Assembly (NCBI RefSeq): GCF_963675165.1
Contig: NC_087382.1
Span: forward strand, 7,528,339-7,592,338
Origin: Halichondria panicea
Lineage: Eukaryota; Porifera; Demospongiae; Suberitida; Halichondriidae
DNA: 64,000 bases
Reading direction: 5' to 3'
The notes below the pieces were generated by a model that saw only the letters and a list, made by a program, of their open reading frames with translations, was not told where the DNA came from and did not search any database. This document shows, in pieces, positions 52,157 through 62,471 of the stretch (positions are counted from its first letter, which is position 1; each line of letters opens with the position of its first letter). The position numbers and the translations under genes are program-made.

Positions 52157-55100
52157 TTATGTACGGGGATCAATTTCTGTGTGTGTAACAACGGGACAAA
52201 GTTTGGATCTTGGAGGGGGGAGGGCTGGTCTGTAGTCGTCTGTGGTGAGGGGGGCTAGTTCATCCATGTAGGATAGTCTCAGCTGATCTGGCCTCGTGGC
52301 TGGTCTGATGATGGGAGGAGTGATATAGCGATCAGGGTCAGCTTCTTCCATCGTTCTATCAGTGTAAGGGGGGTACTCGAGGTCTCTTTGCTCATAATCA
52401 TCTACTGCTTCAAGTAATTCATCTTCATCGCTTTCATTGGAGACTTGATGATGCATTTCCAGGCCTTTATTAGCTCGTTGGAGTCTCTTACCTGCAAGCA
52501 CAACTCCTAAATTCCTTACGATGTTTTCCACCTTCAGCCATGTATTGCTTTTCTTGAGAACAAATTGGTAGAAATGGTAGGAGAGCGTTATCACAAATAT
52601 GATAAATGATATAGCCATCGAAATATTGGCTAGTGCTGATTGATCTTTTTTTGTTTCGTTGATATAGGAGGAGCCCATTGCTAGAATAGTAATATTGAGT
52701 AGATAGAGAGTTTCGAGAGAATCACAGAATGTATATTTATAAATACGAACATTTAATAGTTTCCAGCTGATCAGTCCAACTGATAGAATCCCACATGATA
52801 AAATAGGGAGAGAATTGTCCAAAGCCATGGCAGCTACTAGATTATGAACAATAAGAGCCAAAAGGAGCAGTCCTACCCAGTAGCGATGTTTGGGAGTGAA
52901 TGCAGCATGGAACGCATCCATGAAGCCAATGTATTTTGTGTTCTTGGTCCATATCATAACTTTTGAACAGCTCGAAAACCATTGTCCAAAGAAGAGCAGT
53001 ACAGTGAACAATCCACCTGCAATTAGGATTATGGCGGCAGCAACAAACCGAGCGATGTGATCAGGAGTAAAATATTTTACATTGCCATCGTACACCCAAA
53101 CTATATCACTTGAATTGTTGGGAAAATCCAACACCTTGGTTGCACCATCAGGATAATCCAAGACCCTGTATTGCAATGCAGCAATGATAAACCATAAGAG
53201 TTTGGAATAAGAGAGTAGGATGAGTGTGCCTAAGGCAGCAACTGGGTTCCTGTTGGAGAGGAGCTTTGCAAATGAGTTAAAGTACTTGCTCAAGATGATT
53301 ATTAAGAAGAGGAGAAGAAACAGGTAAGCTGGGAAGACAAGTTGAAGGAGCACTTTTGCTTGAGAGTCCATTCCGTCATAAAAGCATGTCTCAATACCTA
53401 AGTCAAGATTCACCCATGATATGAAAACTGTCAAAGCGTTCTGAAAAGGTATGAAAATCGACTGATTTGCAGCTAATATATTAGTGTAGAAGATCAGCCC
53501 ATGGATAGTACCAGTTGCTATGGTAAAGTTGAAAAAAAGAATAAATGCAACTAGTAATATGCCTGACAGGGCAAACGGAAATATCAGGAGAAGGTAAATG
53601 TTTGAGCATAGTTCACACCTTGACGTACCTAACACAAGACTAAGTCCTGGTTCACATTCTCCACACAAGACACCACTTCGATTGTAGGCACACTGTTCAT
53701 CAGGGTTGCTTAGGCTTATATTGACTGGTTTTTGTACACAATAGTCAAATATACAGTTACTAACGACATATCCTGTTCGGTTGGTGGTATTAGTGACTCC
53801 TATCCATATATTGCTATTACTTTCCAATTTTATAGTTCCATTTTCCTCGGAACAGTTTGTTATCTGATATTCTTGTTGCAAGACTGGATCACAGTCACAT
53901 TTGCACTCAATTGAGGACGGAATTGGTTGGAGTCCAATAGGGCATTCACACTTTTGAAAAGAGATGTTTAGAATTTGTCTTGAAATTCCCAAATTGTTGC
54001 ATGGACCATTAGCATAGAGTTCAACTTGAGTAAAGTGGTCTTGTGAGAATACATTGTACTCTAATTCTGTGCACCTATTGCCAACTTTTTGCTCAGCCTG
54101 TCCTTCTTTGAAACGACCAACTCCACTCTCAGTGATAACAGAGCTTCGAATTGTACCATTAACTGGATTTCCAGCTTGGTCTACAGCCATAACACTCACC
54201 GTGAACTTTCGTCCTTTTCTAACAGAAATGGCCTGCTTGGTGGTGTTACAAACTTGTACTCTAACAGCCTCCGAAGCTATTGATGAGAAAAGCACAGTAT
54301 TGTTCAAGTACTCAAATCCATTGCCCGATGAAGAGAATTCGGCTGATACATCCACCGTACATCTGTCCAACAAGCCTCCATAAATATCTGCTCCTGACTG
54401 GAAAGCTGTGTTGTTAGTCAAAAATGTGTTGCGATAAATTTGTTGGCTGCTGGTCAGGCATTTTGAATTATCACGTAATTGGAAATTTTTAGTCAAAGTA
54501 TAAAGAAGATTAGTGTTAAAACCATGCAGATTAAGAGTTTGAATGAAGCATTCTGTTTGCGTCACTTCTCCTACCATAGTTACATTATCTCCTATACATG
54601 CACCACTTTCGGTGCTGTCTGCTACAAATATCCCCCCTCCATACTGAGCGGTGTTATCGAATATTACTAGTTCAACCAGCATTTTACCAAGTTCGAGCTC
54701 CACTTCTTTTTTCAAAATATAAATTTTGGAACTTCGCTGTAGATATATTCCACCTCCACTGTTGTTTGCTGAGTTTGACTTGATGTGGACGTAAGCATGA
54801 GAAAAAACGTCGATGTTTGAAGCGACAGCATAAATACCTCCCCCATTTTGAGCTTCATTTCGATCTATAATACTTTCAGACAATCTAATTTTCATGATAC
54901 TACATGTACACAAGATGAGTGGATTATTAATTTCACAACCAATAGTACCCTGTGGATCAAATCCAATTTCACTTTTGTATGCATAAATTCCACCACCATT
55001 TTGTGCTGTATTGTAAGAAATCTCTATGGGATCGTGTACAAAGAGTGTACTCTCTCTCAGAAACACACCTCCTCCAAAGGTTGCTGTATTGTTAGAAATG

Positions 55101-57133
55101 ACCACTCCTTCTGCATTGATATAGATTTTACTCCGAACTGCTCTGATGGCTCCACCCTGCACACCACGATTGTTACTGAGAGTTGTGGGTCCATTGAACT
55201 CCACTCGACTGCTTAGAGCATATACAGGATTTTTATTATTGCTAATGTTGTTAACTCCCACAAATGCCAGATTAGAATGCACTACGTAAATGACATCTTC
55301 ACCCTCTAAATTGCCCATCATGCTTGTATTAGAAATTCTCAAAGTTGAGATAGCAACTGCAATCACTCCACCTTGTTGGGTCGCACTGTTGCTTGTAAAC
55401 ACGGAGTCAGAAATGATTACATTGCTCTCAAGAGAAACGATCGCTCCGCCACAGTCAGCGCTGTTGTTTATTAACATGCTCTTGGAGAGAGATATATTTC
55501 CACCATGAACTAAAACCGCTCCACCAATACTGGTACTGGTAACAGCCTGTCCACTAGCAGCTACAGCTTTATTTTCCGTTAGATTACAGTTTGAGATAAA
55601 TGCACTACTTTGGGAAATTGTAATCGCTCCACCAAGGGTTGCTTTATTGTTTGTTAGATTGCTACAAGATAATAACAAATCTCCGATGAAAACGAAAATA
55701 ACTCCTCCTGATCTTTTAGCATTGTTGTGTGCTAGCTCACAGTTGGAGATTGAGACACTGCCACCATTGCTATACATTGCTGCTCCATCCTCGGCACTAT
55801 TGTTTGTTAGGTCACAGTTGTAAATGGAAACACTGCCTCTGTTGGCGTAAATTGCTCCACCATCAGTATCAGCACTGTTGTATGTTAGCTGACAGTTGTA
55901 AACGGACACACTGCTATTGTAGGGGTAAATTGCTCCGCCAAATTTGGCAATGTTGTTTGTTAGCTCACAGTTGTGTATAGACATACTGCCAGCGTCGGTA
56001 TAAATTGCTCCACCAAGTTCAGAAGCGCTATTATCCATAAAGTCGCAAAAACTGATAGTAACATTTGCAGAGACCACATCCACTGCTCCACCATATGCAG
56101 CACTGTTGTTTGTTATCTCACAGTTGTAAATGGACATGCTACCTTTGTCGGCGTAAATTGCTCCACCATTAGAGTCAGCACTGTTGTTTAGTATCTCACA
56201 TTTATAAATGGATACACTACCTTTGGAGGCGTAAATTGCTCCACCAATTTGATAAGCGATATTATCCGTAAAGTTGCAAAAACTGATACTCATATTTGCA
56301 GAGACTACCTCCACTGCTCCACCAGTTGTAGTAGCACTGTTTTTAGAAAACTCACAGCCGTAAATTAACACACTACCTGTCTCTGCATAAATTGCTCCAC
56401 CAACAAATCGAGAAGCGCTATTATCTGTAAAGTTGCAAAAACTGATACTCACATTTGCAGAAACCACCTCCACAGCTCCACCCCTTTCAGCAGTATTGGA
56501 ATTAAACCTAGAATCGTTAATAACAATTTGATTTGAGTGAATGTGAACTGCACCACCATTGCTACTAAAGAAGCAGCTCTTTTCGATGTACACATTATCA
56601 GCTTCAATATGTACTGCTCTGTCAGTGCCAGTGTTGTTCACAAAGAGAACTTGTTCAATCGTTATATCTACCGTGCGAGTGATCCGGAGTGTGCAACTTT
56701 CCAACTTCAGCAATTTCAAGTCTACTAAATAGCATTCAGTGATTAACACCTTTTGAAAACTGACCATGCTTGAAATATTTTCATCATTTGCTACATCGAA
56801 ATACAAACCTTCAATAATCAACTTACTGATACTGGATACCTGCAAACTACCAGTTTCGTTAAAATTGATAGTAGCTTTTTGGCCGATAATAAGCACCTCT
56901 TTGAAATTCCCAATCAAAAGCTGTTCATTTAACATGTGATCTCCAGGTAGAAAGCTCAAGATGATATTGTCTCCACCAGATAAGAGGTCTGTTTGAACAA
57001 GCTGCTCAAGAGTGAAACAAGTTCCGTTTCTATAGTCATGACACAAGTCGATACAATTCACCGGTACAATGTAATATTTTTTGCCACTGGAGACAGCAGC
57101 TAGTGACAACACCAGCAACAGCCAGTTGTACAT
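52157..57133 (-). CDS. Beta-helix multi-pass membrane protein (intact paralogue)
   Basis: A single-exon coding frame of 1,658 residues on the minus strand, with ATG at 57131-57133. A signal peptide (NWLLLVLSLAAVSSG) comes first, then a conserved N-terminal domain. About 25 right-handed beta-helix repeats follow, ending in G-G-A-I/V-Y, like the FxxN/GGAI repeats of chlamydial Pmp proteins, which can explain misleading 'outer membrane protein' names. A Cys-rich module has CECPIGLQPIPSSIECKCDC and GVLCGECEPGLSLVLGTSRC. Next come about eight to nine membrane helices, from YLLLIFPFALSGILLVAFIL to MAISFIIFVITLSYHFYQFV. A tail of about 100 residues contains an acidic cluster (SDEDELLEAVDD) and several tyrosines (YPPYTD, DRYITPP, YMDEL). 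Many N-glycosylation sites. It is probably a plasma-membrane receptor or adhesion protein with a beta-helical ectodomain; ligand and transport role are unknown. A minus-strand acceptor just upstream suggests a 5' UTR intron. Confidence 0.85.
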   Translation of the reverse strand: MYNWLLLVLSLAAVSSGKKYYIVPVNCIDLCHDYRNGTCFTLEQLVQTDLLSGGDNIILSFLPGDHMLNEQLLIGNFKEVLIIGQKATINFNETGSLQVSSISKLIIEGLYFDVANDENISSMVSFQKVLITECYLVDLKLLKLESCTLRITRTVDITIEQVLFVNNTGTDRAVHIEADNVYIEKSCFFSSNGGAVHIHSNQIVINDSRFNSNTAERGGAVEVVSANVSISFCNFTDNSASRFVGGAIYAETGSVLIYGCEFSKNSATTTGGAVEVVSANMSISFCNFTDNIAYQIGGAIYASKGSVSIYKCEILNNSADSNGGAIYADKGSMSIYNCEITNNSAAYGGAVDVVSANVTISFCDFMDNSASELGGAIYTDAGSMSIHNCELTNNIAKFGGAIYPYNSSVSVYNCQLTYNSADTDGGAIYANRGSVSIYNCDLTNNSAEDGAAMYSNGGSVSISNCELAHNNAKRSGGVIFVFIGDLLLSCSNLTNNKATLGGAITISQSSAFISNCNLTENKAVAASGQAVTSTSIGGAVLVHGGNISLSKSMLINNSADCGGAIVSLESNVIISDSVFTSNSATQQGGVIAVAISTLRISNTSMMGNLEGEDVIYVVHSNLAFVGVNNISNNKNPVYALSSRVEFNGPTTLSNNRGVQGGAIRAVRSKIYINAEGVVISNNTATFGGGVFLRESTLFVHDPIEISYNTAQNGGGIYAYKSEIGFDPQGTIGCEINNPLILCTCSIMKIRLSESIIDRNEAQNGGGIYAVASNIDVFSHAYVHIKSNSANNSGGGIYLQRSSKIYILKKEVELELGKMLVELVIFDNTAQYGGGIFVADSTESGACIGDNVTMVGEVTQTECFIQTLNLHGFNTNLLYTLTKNFQLRDNSKCLTSSQQIYRNTFLTNNTAFQSGADIYGGLLDRCTVDVSAEFSSSGNGFEYLNNTVLFSSIASEAVRVQVCNTTKQAISVRKGRKFTVSVMAVDQAGNPVNGTIRSSVITESGVGRFKEGQAEQKVGNRCTELEYNVFSQDHFTQVELYANGPCNNLGISRQILNISFQKCECPIGLQPIPSSIECKCDCDPVLQQEYQITNCSEENGTIKLESNSNIWIGVTNTTNRTGYVVSNCIFDYCVQKPVNISLSNPDEQCAYNRSGVLCGECEPGLSLVLGTSRCELCSNIYLLLIFPFALSGILLVAFILFFNFTIATGTIHGLIFYTNILAANQSIFIPFQNALTVFISWVNLDLGIETCFYDGMDSQAKVLLQLVFPAYLFLLLFLIIILSKYFNSFAKLLSNRNPVAALGTLILLSYSKLLWFIIAALQYRVLDYPDGATKVLDFPNNSSDIVWVYDGNVKYFTPDHIARFVAAAIILIAGGLFTVLLFFGQWFSSCSKVMIWTKNTKYIGFMDAFHAAFTPKHRYWVGLLLLALIVHNLVAAMALDNSLPILSCGILSVGLISWKLLNVRIYKYTFCDSLETLYLLNITILAMGSSYINETKKDQSALANISMAISFIIFVITLSYHFYQFVLKKSNTWLKVENIVRNLGVVLAGKRLQRANKGLEMHHQVSNESDEDELLEAVDDYEQRDLEYPPYTDRTMEEADPDRYITPPIIRPATRPDQLRLSYMDELAPLTTDDYRPALPPPRSKLCPVVTHTEIDPRT

Positions 57134-57952
57134 GTCCTTGTGAAAATGCTAGCAAAAAAGAAAATTTCACCTAACTCATTTGCATATATATCACCCATGC
57201 ACAACACGTCAGGATTATTTTGTGGCACAAGTTATGTGAGTACTACATCTATCCAGTCACAGGGCTCACCATAATTATTCACAAAATCAGAATTTACTTT
57301 GAGACAATCCTAGCTAGCACAACACTAACCTATCAGATACTATTCCAGAACCACGGACACAGTGAACACAGAGCAGAACTCGATATAGCAGTAGCTAGTT
57401 ATGAAGTTAATCCACCGAACCTTAGTATAGCCATGCAGTATGCCTGCAATATAGTTGCTTATATGGCCAGGTAGTGTTGACTAGAGTTATACTGCACACA
57501 GAACAAATTAAGTTAATGTTTACTGTAATGAAAATATTTTGGCTATGTGTGAACCCTACCCATTCTATATACAGAGTTACCAAAAATCCCTAAAATCTGT
57601 CATTGTCACTGTCCTTGTTTCCTACTGAAACATGCACACTTGCACTCACGACAAATCACATGCACTCACGATGAAATTTCCCTAAAGAGCTTTCAATAAT
57701 AATATTAATAATTTATTATGACTTGTACAGCCTGTAACATAATTGTTATGTAATGTTTGTGACAATGACTGGCTAGCGACAGACTGTGCAACACGGCTGT
57801 GTCACAGCTGGATAAATATGTGGTACAATCAGAGATATTCAAATATCTATGGAACAATCTGTGCATCTGTTGCATGGGCACATCATTAAGTGGTAAGTAC
57901 ATGGGTTGTCAGAGAGTTAAAGTTTTTTGTTTAAAGTGTTCCCAGAAGTAGA
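57134..57952. other. Upstream region of the intact membrane-protein gene
   Basis: Probable promoter and 5' UTR. The block at 57357-57395 (ACAGTGAACACAGAGCAGAA, CGATATAGCAGTA) is shared with the paralogue's upstream region at 30011-30055. Short TCACGA-containing direct repeats lie near 57645-57670. No gene seen. Confidence 0.5.
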
Positions 57953-58329
57953 CTAGTGATAGAGGGTATTCTTGATTAGTTTTAGTAGTGCGTTGATATC
58001 CATGGTGGGCATCAATTTCCATAACCTTGCAATACGATTGAGGTAAAAGTGTTTACTTGCCCTATACTGTTTGGCTTTGACAGTGAGTTTGTTGTTGCAA
58101 CTGAAGCGGGTGCGACCAGTAACACATTTTATACGATCTTTATTGTTGAAGTTATCCGATGGTTCCTTTAATAGAAACATGTATTTCAAACTACTACATT
58201 AGAATATAGCTTCAATTTGGACAGCCTCCATCAGTATGAGCGTGAGTAATTGATGTGATGCATTTGGTGGCTCTCCTCTGGATTCTCTCCAGTTTTTGAA
58301 TATCCATATGAACCTCATGATACGGTATT
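57953..58329 (-). mobile_element. Degraded non-LTR retrotransposon (RT C-terminus)
   Basis: Minus-strand pieces read IQKLERIQRRATKCITSI (about 58250-58310), then, in another frame, RIKCVTGRTRFSCNNKLTVK and FYLNRIARLWKLMP (57953-58189). These motifs (LE-x-x-Q-R-R-A-T-K and F-x-x-R-x-x-x-L-W) are typical of the end of LINE reverse-transcriptase ORFs. Frameshifts and stops show that it is dead. A 182-bp element is inserted at its upstream end. Confidence 0.7.
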
Positions 58330-58511
58330 CAGGGTGTCATACAGAATTTTGAAGTAGAGCTAGGGGAGAAATAAGAAAAGTAACCAGAAAATGTTGCTAA
58401 AAAAAGGTCAACTGTTATTTCAATACCCAGAATGGATCAGTTATAATTGAAAAGGGGGGGGGGATTGGAGCTAGGGGGGGATATCCCCCCTTTCCCCTGT
58501 ATGACACCCTG
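58330..58511. mobile_element. 182-bp MITE, CAGGGTGTCATACAG ends
   Basis: 15-bp perfect terminal inverted repeats CAGGGTGTCATACAG/CTGTATGACACCCTG, flanked by GTATT on both sides (58325-58329 and 58512-58516). Subterminal G and C runs are also inverted (CTAGGGG/CCCCC). Inserted in the LINE remnant. Confidence 0.8.
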
Positions 58512-58748
58512 GTATTGATGTACCAAACCACTTTCAATGAATGGGCATGCAGACAGAATAAGTATAGATAATTATTGTCAAACCATACCAGTGCATGTGG
58601 CCGGCTCTTAGACTGACAACATATATATAACGGCTATTGGCATTTCTTTTGCAAACAGACAAAACTAAATTGACCGTTTAATCTTGCTGTATAATTATAG
58701 GTGATCTCACAGAAGGACAGTATACGATCGGTGACTGAAGACAATATA

Positions 58749-59175
58749 CAGTAGACTCTCGCTATTCCGGCTCTCTGAAGTACGGCCACCTCGATATACC
58801 GGCCATTTGGTTGGCAGGAATGCTACCTCTATGTTTACTGCACAAAACTCACCCTGAAGTACGGCCACTCGCTATTCCGTTTACCGGCCAGTGCTGGCTG
58901 TCCCAAATAACGTTTTCAATGTAATTTTGTATGTGTATTACGGCAGGATATGATGTTTTGGGTGTGGTTTAGTAAATAAAATTGGATTACACTTAAATAG
59001 AGAGCAGAATGATTCATTATCTTTCATTATCCTCGAGACAAGAACTGCAAATCAGTGATTAGATTCGAGGTAAGGTTGTTTTTAAGCCGCGGCTAATTAT
59101 CTGAAGTACGGCCACCTCGCTATTCCGGCCAAGCTGCATGGTCCCAAGGGTGGCCGGATTAACGAGAGTCTACTG
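58749..59175. mobile_element. Pogo/Tigger-like MITE, copy 2 (427 bp)
   Basis: Ends CAGTAGACTCTCGCTATTCC and GGATTAACGAGAGTCTACTG, flanked by TA. Close match to 44846-45273 along its length. Confidence 0.88.
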
Positions 59176-61240
59176 TACTTAACTGGGTGAAAGACTGAAC
59201 CCTGCATGTGTGTGCTGATCTGGTGGACTTTAGCTTGCCGCCCATCCTAAGTTAAAAACTGTGTGCAGGCAGACAACATGCTAATTAGTGTCATTGTTTT
59301 ACCATTCATTATACATCTCGGATGACTGACCACCATGCATGCACTCATAATAATTATTGTCTACATAGAATCAACGTACTAAATGGTTATATTAATTTGG
59401 CACTGCATGTTTACACTCATAACACACCCATGCATGCATGCACTATTTATGTTTGTGGTCCTGTATTCTACACATGTACATGTGCTATGCATGACAATGC
59501 TAACTGCTATATCGAATTGCTATCCATTCTCATGCAGGACCTCAGTCCTAGTAGATGCAACGTGTGAGTATAATCATTTCCCATTTCACGTACATGCAGT
59601 GCATGAGAATAATCCTAGTATATCATTCAGTCATCAGGATTAGCTATAATTATTATTAGCATGATGACAAACGTGATTTTGAGTAAACAATTTCACATTG
59701 CTGTCATAATTTATAACCAAAATTATTGGTAGCTTGAAAGTTTCATGTGAGTTCTTGTGCTCAATATAATATTAAATTAAGTCTGTGAAAGTCTTTCTAA
59801 ACGTATTTCCACAAAAGTTTATACCCTAGAAATATACCCACTATATATACGGTACATGTATATTAATATTTAGGGACTATATTCGAGGTTATGAGCAAAA
59901 GAGGAAAACATCTGAACCATATTCGAGTAAGCAGGATATTGTGGCAGCAGATTCTTGGCACACCTATATGATCATATTACACAGTGTACCTGAAATTTCC
60001 CAGAATAGATATTGCCGGGGGGGGTTAATATTGATCAATATTAACCCCCCCCCGGCCATGATATGTAGTATGATTATCGGTAGTGGTCAAAACTCAAAAC
60101 CACCTTCAATGGATGGGCAGACAATCACATGCAGATGGTGGGATTCAAACCATACCAGTGTGCGCTCTTAGACTATATATGACAATTAACACAAATCATA
60201 GTTCAGGACGTTTATTTTTTGGCATTCAATGCACACATGCAGACAATACTTCTACATAATCTATTAATTTTTTGGACTGATTGTAACAGAGTTAGTCCAT
60301 GCATCACAAGGTACACATTGCTATAAAGACAGCGACCACAGCGACCACAAGGGACAGTCTTTGCATAGGAATACCTGGGGAAGGGAGTACAAGCGACGGG
60401 AATTGGATTATCTTGCCAATAATCTACTAACTATAGATCAAATTTATTATTAATAACGGGCTCAATTAATTTCTATTTTAGGGTACTCATTAATTTCTGC
60501 CATAACTTAGTATAATTATGATGGTTAAATGGAAGGTTTGGAATCATATATATTCGCTTGCTAATAAGCGTTTTATTGTAATTAAGGCGAACATAAATAT
60601 CAGTCAAATTGCTACTCAAGGTAGTTAACTGGCACCCCAAATATACTATGGGAGGTGATTACCATGTCCAACTTATGGAGAAGAAAGTAACGTTCCTAAT
60701 TCTCTTTTGTCTCCGCCACACGAGCATGTGCTCTCTGAAAAATATACCTCTCTACAAAACACACCTCTCTGAAAAAATCAACCTCACCGAAAAACGCAAT
60801 TCTACAAAATGTACCTCACTAAAAAAAATTGCACCACCTATTTTTTCATAACGCACTTTTGTAAAAAATAAACAAACGGCACCACCTGTTTTTGCAAAAC
60901 ACACCTCTACTTTTAAAATACTGCTACCTCTCATAATACACAACCTACGAAAACGTTGAGCAAGACAAAAAATCAGGATTACGAGAGATTATACGTCAAC
61001 CGTCTGAACTATTATAACAATAGTCTAGATCTAGTATACTAGACTCATAATTATAATTACAGAAACTTATCTCAAATGCATAATTATTAGTAACTGTACT
61101 AGTGTTGGTGTATATAACATAGAAACGTGTGCACATAATTATTATGAGTACTCACCATTGCCAGTTCTGAAGCACGGGTTACTCTCAGGATCTGCTCCTG
61201 TTGTGGGGAAAGCAGGAAATAATTATACTCATACATACAC
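59176..61240. other. Gene-poor region
   Basis: No coding gene supported. It includes the 60014-60056 palindrome and, at about 60715-60960, a degenerate array of ACCTCTCTGAAAAA/CAAAACACACCTCT segments of about 25-35 bp spacing. Short open frames look random. Confidence 0.5.
60014..60056. repeat. Palindrome of G/C runs and TTAATATT
   Basis: GCC, a G run, TTAATATTGATCAATATTAA, a C run, then GGC: an almost perfect 43-bp palindrome centred on GATC. Confidence 0.85.
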
Positions 61241-61248
61241 AAGGCCGT

Positions 61249-61300
61249 AGCAAGCGGTCAGGCTGGTCAGGTTTTGGCCTGACCAGCCTGACCGCTTGCT
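61249..61300. repeat. Hairpin AGCAAGCGGTCAGGCTGG
   Basis: Perfect 23-bp arms (AGCAAGCGGTCAGGCTGG + TCAGG) around a 6-bp loop. A GGCCTGACCA motif recurs at about 61442, suggesting that the element spans about 61240-61475. Confidence 0.8.
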
Positions 61301-61486
61301 AGTAGCTGGGTGGGTAATGGTCGTCAATATTGGAGCGATAATACGCATGCTGATTGGTGAGGAAAAGTGATGACCTTTTTTTGATAAAATTCACCACTGT
61401 ATGCGATAGTTCCAAAATCAGTTGAACTTTAAGTGTAAGTTGGCCTGACCACTTTAAACTGGTTTGCTTATACGCCCCTGATACAT

Positions 61487-62221
61487 AGCCTCCTTCACAG
61501 CCTCTCCTTTTCTGTTCTTTGTCACATTAAGAAGAGAAAATTGGAGGAACAAAGAAAGAAAGAAGGAAGTGACAAAGAAAAAGGAGAGCCTGCCTTACTA
61601 AGTCGCGTGATCCCCTACTTGACGTAGACAAATTTTAACGAGCGTGGGCGAGAGAAAACCTCAATAACTGTCCTCCCACACAGTGTTTAACTTGGAGCGC
61701 ATTTACCAGGAACATAATTTGTACTGGAGTGTATAATTTTATGAACAGTAGAGTCAGCATTCGTGAGACCTTTAGTCAGTAGAGGAAGTATGAAAGACTA
61801 TAGAAAGACTAGAGTAGAGTAGACTATATCTACTAGTCAAGTGGGTCTGTTCTGAACTCAGGAAAAAACGGAGCTAAATTTAGATCTAGATCTAGATCTT
61901 AAGTCTTTAGTCTTTACTAGGTAAGCCCTCGTCTACAATGTCTCCACACTTGATTCTAGCTTACTATCTACGATGCTATAATAGCTTTTATGTTAGAGTT
62001 TGCAATGCGTAGGCATGCTGTAGCTTTTTGCTCAGGCTCCGCCCAGCTAGTGATTTCCCACGCTCATTTTCACTTGTCTACCACTTGTCTACCGTCACGC
62101 GACTTAGCAAGGCAGGCTCTTCTTTTTCTTTGTCTCTTCCTTCTTTCTTTCTTTGTTCATCCAATTCGTCCCGTATTTTATCTTATTGAACTATTTTAAG
62201 GAGAGGCTGCGAAGGAGGCTA
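61487..62221. mobile_element. 735-bp long-TIR element, probable MULE-like
   Basis: Inverted arms of over 100 bp: AGCCTCCTTCACAGCCTCTCC at the left matches AAGGAGAGGCTGCGAAGGAGGCT at the right, continuing through AAAGAAAGAAAGAAGGAAG and GCCTGCCTTACTAAGTCGCG. Flanked by the 10-bp direct repeat CCTGATACAT (61477-61486 and 62222-62231). No transposase frame. Confidence 0.85.
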
Positions 62222-62373
62222 CCTGATACATGCAGCACACATCATCATGACTAGGCATTCAATCAAATTAAAGAGAGGTGTGCATGTATAGCTGTAGTAT
62301 GATTTTCTTAATATAGAACTTCTACAGAGAATGGATACAATAGTACACTGAGGGGAGCATAATTTAGAGTGTT

Positions 62374-62404
<31 letters not shown>

Positions 62405-62471
62405 GTGTCTGCATGTGTGTCTGTAAACTGCTACAGCTGCATGTTCAAGGATCAATGAAGTGGAAGTATTA

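Noticed and set aside
52157..57133. Bacterial contamination suggested by Pmp-like repeats
   Set aside because: The proteins carry a eukaryotic-style Cys-rich module and multi-pass domain, lie between genes with introns, and are surrounded by eukaryotic elements on one contiguous sequence.
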